Positions 1-5,736 of a stretch of 9,771 nt of DNA are shown piece after piece (within the stretch, counting starts at the first letter, position 1; each line of letters opens with the position of its first letter). The position numbers and the translations under genes are program-made. The stretch is from NCBI GenBank assembly GCA_016190025.1, contig JACPRG010000126.1, positions 1 to 9,771 of the forward strand, in the 5' to 3' direction. The stretch is from Candidatus Tectimicrobiota bacterium. GTDB taxonomy: Bacteria > UBA8248 > JACPRG01. The notes beneath the pieces were generated by a model, which saw only the letters and a program-made list of their open reading frames with translations, was not told where the DNA came from and made no database searches.

Positions 1-397
1 GCAACGCCATGCAAAACAACATGTGGGAGAAGCAGCCGTCGAATATTCCATCTTCAAAAGGCAAGGGCTCCCGCACATCGTGGCGAATGGTGGCCACCAA
101 ATTCGGCAGGCCCAACGCATCCGCTTTCTTTTTTATGGCGTCCAAGCCGCTCTGTGCATAATCCAGCACTGTCACCTCGAAGCCCTCGCGCACAAAGAAG
201 AGCGAGTCTCTTCCCTGGCCGCCACCCAATTCGAGGATTTTTCGCGCGCCCTCCTTCTTGAAAGCATCCAACGCCTTTCGGGCCGCTTCGCTGGGCTCCA
301 GTCCGAACATATCCGGGTTGTTGGATAAGACGCTCTCCCAATGAGGAAGCTGCTTGTTCAAAATTTCCTTATCAATATCTGAATGAACCTCTCTCAT
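1..397 (-). CDS. Class I SAM-dependent methyltransferase, 3' end cut by window edge
   Basis: The minus-strand frame opens with ATG at 397-395 and stays open to base 1, giving 132 codons of a longer gene. Residues about 52-62 read ILELGGGQGRD, the glycine-rich SAM-binding motif I. They are followed by VTVLDYA, whose Asp would bind the SAM ribose, and then by RHDVREPLPFEDGIFDGCFSH, which matches the motif II/III region. This is the Rossmann-like core of a small-molecule methyltransferase of the Methyltransf_11/25 type; the substrate cannot be told because the C-terminal half is missing. A GGAGG lies 10 nt before the ATG, which fixes the start. The gene is visibly more AT-rich than the rest of the window and may have a different history. 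Confidence in the superfamily is high; no specific function is claimed. Confidence 0.88.
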   Translation of the reverse strand, partial: MREVHSDIDKEILNKQLPHWESVLSNNPDMFGLEPSEAARKALDAFKKEGARKILELGGGQGRDSLFFVREGFEVTVLDYAQSGLDAIKKKADALGLPNLVATIRHDVREPLPFEDGIFDGCFSHMLFCMAL

Positions 398-403
398 TTG
401 TTA

Positions 404-484
404 TCAACCTCCAAATTCAATTCTCATTGCGCCCAGCCTCAATCTCTTGTTCTGCCTCTCCAGCCGCGAAACCCGCTCTTCCAT
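404..484 (-). CDS. 26-codon coiled-coil mini-ORF ahead of the methyltransferase
   Basis: ATG at 484-482 opens 26 codons ending in TGA at 406-404, 6 nt before the methyltransferase ATG. The peptide begins MEERVSRLERQNKRLRLG, a charged helix with Val/Leu at heptad-like spacing, and ends MRIEFGG. Its last two sense codons (GGA GGT) are also the Shine-Dalgarno of the next gene, so a ribosome finishing here would be placed to start the methyltransferase. A G-rich stretch lies upstream of the ATG but no ideal ribosome site. The start resembles the N-terminal coil of small 'coil then membrane helix' proteins, with the membrane part absent. It may therefore be a coupling leader, a gene remnant or chance. 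Coding status is uncertain. Confidence 0.33.
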   Translation of the reverse strand: MEERVSRLERQNKRLRLGAMRIEFGG

Positions 485-529
485 CGTCACGGTCCCCGTC
501 CCCCATGTGCGAAGCGATGGTCCTGGGAA

Positions 530-558
530 AGGATACCTTCTCAACGCCCCCAGTTCAA
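530..558 (-). promoter_or_regulatory. Candidate sigma70 promoter for mini-ORF and methyltransferase
   Basis: On the minus strand a -35 like TTGAAC (558-553) is separated by exactly 17 nt from a -10 like TATCCT (535-530). Each matches the consensus at four of six positions. It lies about 45 nt upstream of the mini-ORF ATG and about 130 nt upstream of the methyltransferase ATG, and is the best promoter-like pair in this AT-richer stretch. Sequence match only. Confidence 0.4.
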
Positions 559-603
559 ACATTCAGCGAAAGAGGCGGCGCTGAAGACTCCGGTTCGGGC
601 GGG

Positions 604-731
604 GCGGCGAACCGCCGCGGCCTCGGGCCGCGCCTCGGGGGCGAGCCGCCCCGGCCACTCGCTTCGCTTCGGCTATCAATGCCTGGCCCCGGATTTTCGG
701 GTCGGGCGAGTGGCGGCGGTGGTTCACCGCC
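604..731. repeat. REP-like hairpin cluster (three related hairpins, BIME-like)
   Basis: Three related hairpins sit together. Hairpin D (604-618) is GCGGCG/CGCCGC; hairpin A (638-653, with a conserved flank to 662) reads on the minus strand as GCGAGTGGCC followed by GGGGCG, loop GCT, CGCCCC; hairpin B (706-731) reads on the plus strand as GCGAGTGGC followed by GGCGGTG, loop GTT, CACCGCC. A and B are head-to-head inverted copies about 43 nt apart. Read in the repeat's own direction the loop is always GTT or GCT and the left flank is always GCGAGTGGC where present. This is the layout of a REP/BIME intergenic repeat. A matching fourth copy lies at 3026-3065. Confidence 0.72.
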
Positions 732-901
732 AGGCGCGGCAAAAAGGTCAAGGGCTGCGCCCTTGTCCTCGTCCGCCAAAGGGAGGCGTGGGTGATTGAT
801 CAAGGGAAATTGGGGATGAATCTCACAGGGCAATCTCCTGGTCAGCGCCGCCTTGAGTCCACTCCGTTTGGTGAGAAATCCGGACTATATGGACGCCGGA
901 C

Positions 902-938
902 AAAAAGAAAGGGGTCGCGGCGATTGCCGCAACCCCTT
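902..938 (-). terminator. Strong intrinsic terminator after initiator tRNA
   Basis: On the minus strand AAGGGGTTGCGGC (938-926), a 4-nt loop and GCCGCGACCCCTT (921-909) form a 13-bp stem with one G-T wobble, followed by TCTTTTT (908-902). The stem begins 8 nt after the encoded CCA of the tRNA, so this ends the tRNA transcript. A weaker T-run (GATTTATTT) follows the stem on the plus strand, so it may also slow transcription from the other side. Confidence 0.93.
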
Positions 939-946
939 GATTTATT

Positions 947-1023
<77 letters not shown>

Positions 1024-1051
1024 CCGAGTCCCGTCTGCGAGCTTCCCTACA

Positions 1052-1080
1052 TGGATATAAAAAACCGACCGGTTTGTCAA
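1052..1080 (-). promoter_or_regulatory. Promoter of the initiator tRNA gene
   Basis: A perfect consensus -35, TTGACA, reads on the minus strand at 1080-1075. A -10 of the TATATC/TATCCA type follows at 1059-1052, depending on whether the spacer is 15 or 17 nt. Transcription would start near 1047, leaving a leader of about 24 nt for RNase P to remove. The same stretch contains AAACC-GGTC-GGTTT followed by T residues, which could act as a weak terminator for ftsB. Confidence 0.65.
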
Positions 1081-1093
1081 GGGCTGAACGAAA

Positions 1094-1531
1094 TCAATCT
1101 CCGGCGGTGAACTCATAGACCCTCTCCCCCGGGCGCACGAGGCCGAGGTCATCCCGCGCGATGCGCTCGACCTCTCGCGGGTCGCCGCGCAAGCGCCGGA
1201 TCTCCCCCCGAAGCCGCTCGTTCTCGGCCGCGAGGCCCGCGACCTCCTCGCGCATCGCGGAGACCCGCTCCGTCACCCGGAGAACGTCCAGGATCCCTCC
1301 GTGCCGGAAGACGGCGAGGCCGAGAAGGACCAACGACAGGCCCACCGCGGCGGCGAAGAACATCCGCGACACGCTGACCCCTTCGGCGGGCAGGAGGTCC
1401 TTCCACCGAAAAAATCGGCCGGCCCCTTCCCCCTTTCCCGGACGCGAGGGCCTCCGCCTTCCCGGCGGATTTTTCCCTCCCGGGCTTTTCTCCCGCTTTC
1501 GAAGGACTTCTCTCCGGCTCCTCAACACCAT
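1094..1531 (-). CDS. ftsB: FtsB/DivIC-family septum formation initiator
   Basis: This bitopic inner-membrane division protein is expected to join FtsL and FtsQ (DivIB) through its periplasmic coil and help activate septal wall synthesis. The 145 residues comprise a basic Arg/Lys/Pro-rich cytoplasmic tail (1-56), one membrane helix (about 57-75), a Leu/Glu/Arg-rich coiled coil (about 84-116) and the family signature ARDDLGLVRPGERVYEF (125-141). The ATG lies 10 nt after the hemL stop with only a weak GA-rich ribosome site, so it is probably translated with hemL. The tail is long for the family, where about 90-110 residues is usual. A GTG at 1372-1370, preceded by AAGGGG at 5 nt, would give a 92-residue protein and is a serious alternative start. 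Family assignment is secure; the start is not. Confidence 0.88.
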   Translation of the reverse strand: MVLRSRREVLRKREKSPGGKNPPGRRRPSRPGKGEGAGRFFRWKDLLPAEGVSVSRMFFAAAVGLSLVLLGLAVFRHGGILDVLRVTERVSAMREEVAGLAAENERLRGEIRRLRGDPREVERIARDDLGLVRPGERVYEFTAGD

Positions 1532-1541
1532 CTCTTCACTC

Positions 1542-2903
1542 TCACGAAAGGGTGCGGAGAGCTCGCCGCGCGGCCGCCCCCGTGAACGCCACGTCCTCGG
1601 CCGTGTGGGTCAAAGAGACGAACCCCGCCTCGAACTGAGAGGGCGCCAGGTGGACCCCCTCCCGCAGCATGGCGTGAAAATACCGGGCGTAGGCTTTCGT
1701 GTCCGCCCGCCTGGCGGAAGGGAAATCGACGACGGGGCCCTCGGTGAAATAGCAGCAGAAAATCGAGCCCACCCGGTTCAACGTCGCGGGGACGCCCGCC
1801 TCTTCCGCCGCCGCCCGGAGCTCGCCTTCCAAGTGGGCCGACCGCTCCTCCAGGGAGGAATACGCGCCCGGGGCCTTCAACGCCTCGAGCGTCTCGACGC
1901 CCGCCGCCATGGCGATGGGGTTTCCGGCCAGCGTGCCGGCCTGATAGACATCCCCGAGCGGGGCTACCTTCTCCATGATGTCCCGCCGGCCGCCGTACGC
2001 CCCCACGGGCAGGCCCCCGCCCAGGATCTTCCCCAGGCACGTCAGGTCCGGAAGGACGCCATAGACCTCCTGCGCCCCGCCCCAGGCGACCCGGAAGCCG
2101 GTGATGACCTCATCGAAGATCAGAAGAGCGCCCGACCTCTCGGTTTCCCGCCGGAGGGTCTCCAGGAATCCGGGGGCCGGCGGGATGACGCCGCAATTGG
2201 CCGCCACCGGCTCGACGATCACCGCGGCGATCTCCCTTCCCCGGCGATGGAAGACCTCCCTCGCGGCCTCGGCGCCGTTGTACGGGAGGGTCAGGGTCAA
2301 TCCGGCGTAGGCGGCGGGAACCCCGGCGCTGTCCGGGACGCCGAACGTCAGGGCGCCCGAGCCCGCCTTCACCAGCAGCCCGTCGGAGTGGCCGTGGTAG
2401 CAGCCCTCGAACTTCACGACCAGGTCCCGCCCCGTGAACCCCCGGGCGAGACGCAGGGCGCTCATGGCCGCCTCCGTCCCCGAATTGACCATCCGGACCC
2501 GCTCGATAGAGGGGAACGCCTCGATGGCCAGGCGGGCGAGGCGGGACTCCAGCGCCGTCGGCGCCCCGTAGCTGGTCCCGTTCTTCGCCGCGTCGCAGAC
2601 CGCCTTCACCACGCGGGGGTGGGCGTGGCCCAGGATGAGGGGCCCCCAGGAGCCCAGATAATCCACGTACTCGTTGCCGTCCTCGTCCCAGAGACGGGAG
2701 CCCCGGCCGCGGCGCACGAACAGCGGATGCCCCCCCACGGCCCGGAAGGCCCGAACGGGGCTGTTCACGCCGCCGGGCATGAGCTGCTGCGATTCCTCAA
2801 AGAGCTCTTTCGACCGGCTGGACGCGGCCCTCGCGGACGGATTGCCTTTCTCCGCCGGAGCCCTCCCTTTCCCGTCGTCCATCGGCGGCCGTCTCTGGCG
2901 CAC
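1542..2903 (-). CDS. hemL: Glutamate-1-semialdehyde 2,1-aminomutase
   Basis: This PLP enzyme converts glutamate-1-semialdehyde into 5-aminolevulinate in the cytoplasm, the last step of the C5 route to heme and other tetrapyrroles. Numbering from the chosen GTG (453 aa): PGGVNSPVRAF near 43-54 is the family N-terminal signature, MVNSGTEAAMSA (138-149) binds the PLP phosphate, FDEVITGFR (263-271) holds the Asp that contacts the PLP ring nitrogen, and LGKILGGGLPVGAYGG (290-305) holds the Schiff-base lysine K292. The C-terminal domain is complete. GTG at 2903-2901 was chosen because GGAGG stands 9 nt upstream; ATG at 2882 (446 aa) or 2924 (460 aa) are possible but lack a good ribosome site. It is followed 10 nt later by ftsB. 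The tRNA-dependent partner hemA is not in the window. Confidence 0.96.
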   Translation of the reverse strand: MRQRRPPMDDGKGRAPAEKGNPSARAASSRSKELFEESQQLMPGGVNSPVRAFRAVGGHPLFVRRGRGSRLWDEDGNEYVDYLGSWGPLILGHAHPRVVKAVCDAAKNGTSYGAPTALESRLARLAIEAFPSIERVRMVNSGTEAAMSALRLARGFTGRDLVVKFEGCYHGHSDGLLVKAGSGALTFGVPDSAGVPAAYAGLTLTLPYNGAEAAREVFHRRGREIAAVIVEPVAANCGVIPPAPGFLETLRRETERSGALLIFDEVITGFRVAWGGAQEVYGVLPDLTCLGKILGGGLPVGAYGGRRDIMEKVAPLGDVYQAGTLAGNPIAMAAGVETLEALKAPGAYSSLEERSAHLEGELRAAAEEAGVPATLNRVGSIFCCYFTEGPVVDFPSARRADTKAYARYFHAMLREGVHLAPSQFEAGFVSLTHTAEDVAFTGAAARRALRTLS

Positions 2904-2959
2904 CCCTTCGCCCCTCCAAGACATACTCAGGCATGATAGGGATTCCGCCCGCGCTTTTC

Positions 2960-2996
2960 CAGCAAAATCGGCCGCCGGTCGCGGGTCATTTTGCTG
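2960..2996. promoter_or_regulatory. Perfect 9-bp inverted repeat upstream of hemL
   Basis: CAGCAAAAT (2960-2968) and its exact reverse complement ATTTTGCTG (2988-2996) flank a 19-nt GC-rich centre, about 57 nt upstream of the hemL GTG. It is unusually AT-rich for its surroundings. It could be a repressor operator or a leader hairpin; no T-run follows on either strand, so it is not an obvious intrinsic terminator. A TATCAT at 2937-2932 could be a -10 for hemL, but I see no -35 at proper spacing. Confidence 0.4.
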
Positions 2997-3025
2997 ATCC
3001 GCCCCTTCCAAGATTACAGCGGCCT

Positions 3026-3065
3026 CGGATGTTCAGGCCGGCGAGTGGCCGGGGCGGTTCGCCCC
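3026..3065 (+). repeat. Solitary REP-like element, copy of the 604-731 family
   Basis: Read on the plus strand it has CGGATGTTC, then GCGAGTGGCC (3041-3050), then a perfect hairpin GGGGCG, loop GTT, CGCCCC (3051-3065). From 3041 it matches hairpin A of the left cluster (reverse strand, 638-662) at 24 of 25 positions. Its left flank, CGGATGTTCAGG, resembles that of hairpin B (CGGATTTTCGGG, from 690). It sits in the 180-nt gap between the nitrilase-family stop and hemL. Confidence 0.7.
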
Positions 3066-3083
3066 CCCAGCCGTCAGGCGGGT

Positions 3084-4766
3084 TTACCGGAGGAGGGCGC
3101 CGTAGGTCTCCGGCCGGCGGTGCGCGAAGAGGTCGGTGTTGGCCTCGATGCGCTTGCAACGGGCGTCGGCGAGGTGAAACAGGCGGGAGATGTATCCCTC
3201 CACCCGGGGGGGCATCTCTTTGACCGTGGCCGGCAACTGGTTGCGCATCGGCTGAACCAGCAGGCTCGGCCCCGGCGCGGGCGAATCGACCCGGTTCGCC
3301 GCCGCGACGAAGACAAAGTTCTCCTGGGCGCGCTCGACGGCCAGATAGCGGGGGACGAAATCGTCCCGCCAGGACGTGGGCCACAGGAGCAAGTCAGCGC
3401 CCCGCAGGGCCAAAACCCTCGGCGCCTCCGGGAAGGCCCCCTCCGCCCCGATGAGCAGACCCACCCTGCCGAAGGGCGTCTGGAAGACCGGGAGGTCCCA
3501 GCCGGGCGTCGCCCACGCGCGCTCGGAGGGGGAGAGGTGGGTCTTGCGGTATCTCCCCGCCTCCCCTTCCGGCCCGATGAGGAATGCCGTGTGGTATAGG
3601 CGATCACCCTCCCGCTCGGCGGCGCTGAAGGCGCAAAACATTCCCTCCCACCGGCAGAATTCCCGGATTTTCCCCAGCGCCCGCTCGGAGCCTTCCAGGG
3701 CGCCCCGGATGTCCCGGGCCGGGGCGTCCCCCTCCAGGAAAAAGAGCTCCGGGAGAACGACGATCTGGCTTCCGAAGTCGAGGCGGGCGTCCAGACAAAG
3801 CTGAAGCGCCCGGTCGACCGCGACCGGAGCGTCCGCGCCCGGTCCCGCCTGGACGGCGGCCACCGCCGCCGCGGAGGCGGGCTCTTCTCCCTGCACAGCC
3901 GGCAGGCTTCGCGCGCCCAGGTCCAGATACAGGTCGGTCCTCCGGTCGGAGAAGCGGTCGGTCCCGTCGCCCATCCGCTTATCGGCCGTCTCGCGGGGGG
4001 AAATCTCCGCCGTCAGGACGGTCTCCTCATCAGGCCCGGCCTGGGCGAGCTTTCTGCCGTCCGGCGACAGGATGAAGCTGCCGCCCGATCCCGGGTTGTA
4101 GTTGTGCTCGTCCCAAGGGATGCTTTCCGCAGGCTTTCGCGGGCGGGAGGCCGCCAGGACGTAGCAGCCGTTCTCCGTCCCCCGGGCGGGGACGTGATAG
4201 AGGTACTGGTCGGACCCGCCCCAGTTCGAGCAGTTGATCAGGACCTCAGCCCCTTCCAGCGCCAGGCACCGGGCGACCTCCGGGATCCGGGCGTCGGCGC
4301 ACACGAAGCTCCCCACGAGGCCGGCGGGCGTCTCGAAGACCGGAAAGCCTCCCCCGCCCGCGTGGAACCACCGCTTGTCCGCCTTGATGTAGTAGTTCTT
4401 CCGGTACACCCCGAGCCGCGTCCCCGACGGGCCGAAGAGGAAAACCTCGTTGCAGGACCGCTTCTCTCCGGTCTCCGTCGTCCTTCGGGCGAACAGGCCG
4501 ATGGCCAGCGTGACGCCCAGCCGTCCCGCGGCTTCCGCCAGGGCGCCCACGAAGGGTCCCGGATCCGGGACGGAGCAGGCCCAGGCGTCCTCGGCGTCCC
4601 GGAAGAAATAGCGCGTGTTCATCCCTTCCGGGAAGGCGATGAGCCGCGCCCCCTCCGCGGCGGCCCGTTCCAGCCACTCCAGGACCTTCGGCAGGTTGCG
4701 CTCGGGCTCTTTGTGATCGACTCCGATCTGAACAGCTGCAGCAAGGATCCTTCCTGGCGGGTTCAT
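3084..4766 (-). CDS. Tandem nitrilase-superfamily C-N hydrolase, second domain catalytically altered
   Basis: The 560 residues hold two carbon-nitrogen hydrolase domains. This superfamily cleaves or forms amide or nitrile C-N bonds with a Glu-Lys-Cys triad. Domain 1 (about 5-290) has E47 in AFPEGMNTRY, K123 in YRKNYYIKAD and C156 in SFVCADARIPE, so it looks active. Domain 2 (about 300-545) keeps E340 in VVLPELFF and K408 in YRKTHLSP, but the cysteine position reads GLLIGAEGAFPE, with Gly at 440. Domain 2 is therefore probably a non-catalytic or scaffold copy. No signal peptide is seen, so it is likely cytoplasmic; the substrate is unknown. The frame stays open upstream to 5003, but that part looks non-conserved and overlaps the deaminase promoter region. 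ATG 4766 is chosen because it immediately precedes the first conserved strand, ILAAAVQIG, although its GGGAG is only 2 nt away. Confidence 0.87.
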   Translation of the reverse strand: MNPPGRILAAAVQIGVDHKEPERNLPKVLEWLERAAAEGARLIAFPEGMNTRYFFRDAEDAWACSVPDPGPFVGALAEAAGRLGVTLAIGLFARRTTETGEKRSCNEVFLFGPSGTRLGVYRKNYYIKADKRWFHAGGGGFPVFETPAGLVGSFVCADARIPEVARCLALEGAEVLINCSNWGGSDQYLYHVPARGTENGCYVLAASRPRKPAESIPWDEHNYNPGSGGSFILSPDGRKLAQAGPDEETVLTAEISPRETADKRMGDGTDRFSDRRTDLYLDLGARSLPAVQGEEPASAAAVAAVQAGPGADAPVAVDRALQLCLDARLDFGSQIVVLPELFFLEGDAPARDIRGALEGSERALGKIREFCRWEGMFCAFSAAEREGDRLYHTAFLIGPEGEAGRYRKTHLSPSERAWATPGWDLPVFQTPFGRVGLLIGAEGAFPEAPRVLALRGADLLLWPTSWRDDFVPRYLAVERAQENFVFVAAANRVDSPAPGPSLLVQPMRNQLPATVKEMPPRVEGYISRLFHLADARCKRIEANTDLFAHRRPETYGALLR

Positions 4767-4821
4767 GGCTCCCGCCGAGACTGAATCGTTTGGGTCATCC
4801 GCGCTTCTCCCTCCGGGCCAT
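4763..4821 (-). other. Two tandem mini-ORFs overlapping into the nitrilase-family start
   Basis: ATG 4821 opens MARREKRG, ending in a TGA that overlaps the next ATG (4798) as ATGA. That second ORF, MTQTIQSRREP, ends in a TGA that overlaps the nitrilase ATG (4766), again as ATGA. The three frames are all different. GAGAGG lies ahead of the first and GGAGGGAG lies 8 nt ahead of the second, whereas the nitrilase start itself has only a badly spaced GGGAG. The layout suits termination-reinitiation coupling, but such short ORFs arise easily by chance. Confidence 0.35.
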
Positions 4822-5118
4822 TCGGCCCTCTCTCTTGCGTCCGGGTTCCGGCTCTCCGGTTCATTTTCTTCCGTCGATCTCCACGTCTCCGGAAACGGGC
4901 CGCAGGAAACACCCCCCAAATTATTCACATCGACGAAGGGCGAGCCATGACGCAGATCAGCTTTGGAGCATCTGCCCGCGAAAAGGATCTTCTTCAAAAC
5001 CATGCTACACTCGGCCCAAGGGGCGGCGGGGAATCCCTCCGCGGGGTTTCACGTCGGAGAACCCCTGCGCGAAGAAATGGTCCCGGCACGCCGGGAAGTC
5101 TTGAGGAGGAGCGCAGGC
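4767..5118. other. Divergent intergenic region between nitrilase-family and deaminase genes
   Basis: This 352-nt gap separates two divergently transcribed genes, so promoters for both should lie here. On the plus side there is a -10-like sequence and a foldable leader (5006-5096). On the minus side the mini-ORF pair occupies 4763-4821; only an isolated AATAAT near 4920 resembles a -10, without a fitting -35. Open frames running through the gap are extensions of the two flanking genes and show no recognisable domain. Confidence 0.6.
5006..5096 (+). promoter_or_regulatory. Candidate promoter and foldable leader of the deaminase gene
   Basis: TGC followed by TACACT (5006-5011) is an extended -10-like sequence without a good -35, putting a start near 5018. 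Three potential stem-loops follow: GCGG-C-GGG/CCC-T-CCGC (about 5025-5042), GCGGGGTT/AACCCC-T-GC (5041-5068) and TCCCGG-CACG-CCGGGA (5081-5096). The first two share bases at 5041-5042, so they may be alternative folds. The gene's GAGGAGGAG ribosome site begins 8 nt after the last stem. I could not match this to a known riboswitch. Confidence 0.38.
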
Positions 5119-5595
5119 ATGATCAACCGTCACGAGGAATTCATGGGTTTGGCCATGGAGGAAGCGCTCGCCGGGCTTCAACAGGGAGAGCAGCCGTTCG
5201 GCGCCGTCGTCGTCCGGGACGGGGAGGTCATCGCCAGGGCGCGAAGCCTCAAGGTCTCTACCTTCGACGTCACCGCCCACGCCGAAACCCTGGCCGTTGG
5301 AAAGGCGACGCGGGTCCTGAAAACCCGGACGCTCACCGGCTGCACGTTCTACAGCGTCTGCGAGCCCTGCCCCATGTGCTGCGGGGCGATCATCAACGCG
5401 CGCGTCTCCACCCTCGTCCTGGGGGCGCGCCACGCCAACCTGCGAAGCATCGCCGCGGGCACCCTCCACTATCGCGACTACTCCGTGGAGAAGCTGGTGG
5501 AGCTGACCGGGGCGGGCCTGAAGGTCATCGGCGGGGTGATGGAGAAAGAGTGCGAAGCCCTGTACCGCAACGCGAAGGTCCCCCTGAGCTATTGA
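5119..5595 (+). CDS. Zinc-dependent nucleoside/nucleobase deaminase (CDA superfamily)
   Basis: At 158 residues this is a complete single-domain deaminase of the GuaD/TadA-like branch, which removes an amino group from a purine or pyrimidine base, nucleoside or tRNA base. The zinc site is clear: H54 and the proton-shuttling E56 in TAHAETLA, and C84 and C87 in CEPCPMCCGA. The preceding QPFGAVVVRDG is the usual start of the core sheet. ATG 5119 was chosen because GAGGAGGAG lies about 6 nt upstream and the fold begins there; the frame is open back to 4963 but that part is not domain-like. It is the only well-supported plus-strand gene and converges on mtnP, a purine-releasing enzyme. Free-base deamination such as guanine or cytosine is more likely than tRNA editing, but the sequence alone cannot decide the substrate. 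Confidence 0.9.
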   Translation: MINRHEEFMGLAMEEALAGLQQGEQPFGAVVVRDGEVIARARSLKVSTFDVTAHAETLAVGKATRVLKTRTLTGCTFYSVCEPCPMCCGAIINARVSTLVLGARHANLRSIAAGTLHYRDYSVEKLVELTGAGLKVIGGVMEKECEALYRNAKVPLSY

Positions 5596-5618
5596 CGGCG
5601 GCCGGGCCTGACCCGCCG
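5596..5618 (+). other. Hairpin directly after the deaminase stop codon
   Basis: CGGCGG (5596-5601) and CCGCCG (5613-5618) form a 6-bp stem with an 11-nt loop, starting at the base after the TGA. There is no following T-run, so it is not a standard intrinsic terminator. It may protect the mRNA 3' end or be chance in GC-rich DNA. Nothing else recognisable lies in the rest of the gap to 5736. Confidence 0.3.
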
Positions 5619-5736
5619 GAACCCTTGTCTCAGACGCCCTTTTCCGCACCCCCCGCGGCGCGGCCTCTTCGCAATTCCCGGGAGACCCGCAGCCTCCCTC
5701 GGTTCTCGGCGGCCCGCGAGTCCAAGGGCTCCGGCG

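Larger units (their letters stand above)
485..901. other. Intergenic stretch with hairpin repeats, no convincing large gene
   Basis: No frame here looks like a conserved protein; open frames through 555-830 on either strand give low-complexity Gly/Pro/Arg/Ser translations of the GC-rich repeats. The stretch holds the candidate promoter at 530-558, the REP-like hairpin cluster at 604-731 and a separate perfect hairpin at 749-765 (CAAGGGC, loop TGC, GCCCTTG). The remainder, about 770-900, shows only a weak TCCGG/CCGGA inverted pair near 880-900. Confidence 0.7.

Noticed and set aside
383..833. Several overlapping frames of 60-140 codons in the repeat-rich gap
   Set aside because: The translations are Gly/Pro/Arg/Ser repeats produced by the GC-rich hairpins; no ribosome site or conserved segment.
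1161..2936. 591-codon open frame on the plus strand
   Set aside because: It is antisense to ftsB and hemL, with Arg/Gly/Pro/His-rich translation and no domain; GC-rich genes commonly leave such shadow frames.
5596..5618. Hairpin after the deaminase as an intrinsic terminator
   Set aside because: The stem is only 6 bp and no T-run follows; listed as a plain hairpin instead.
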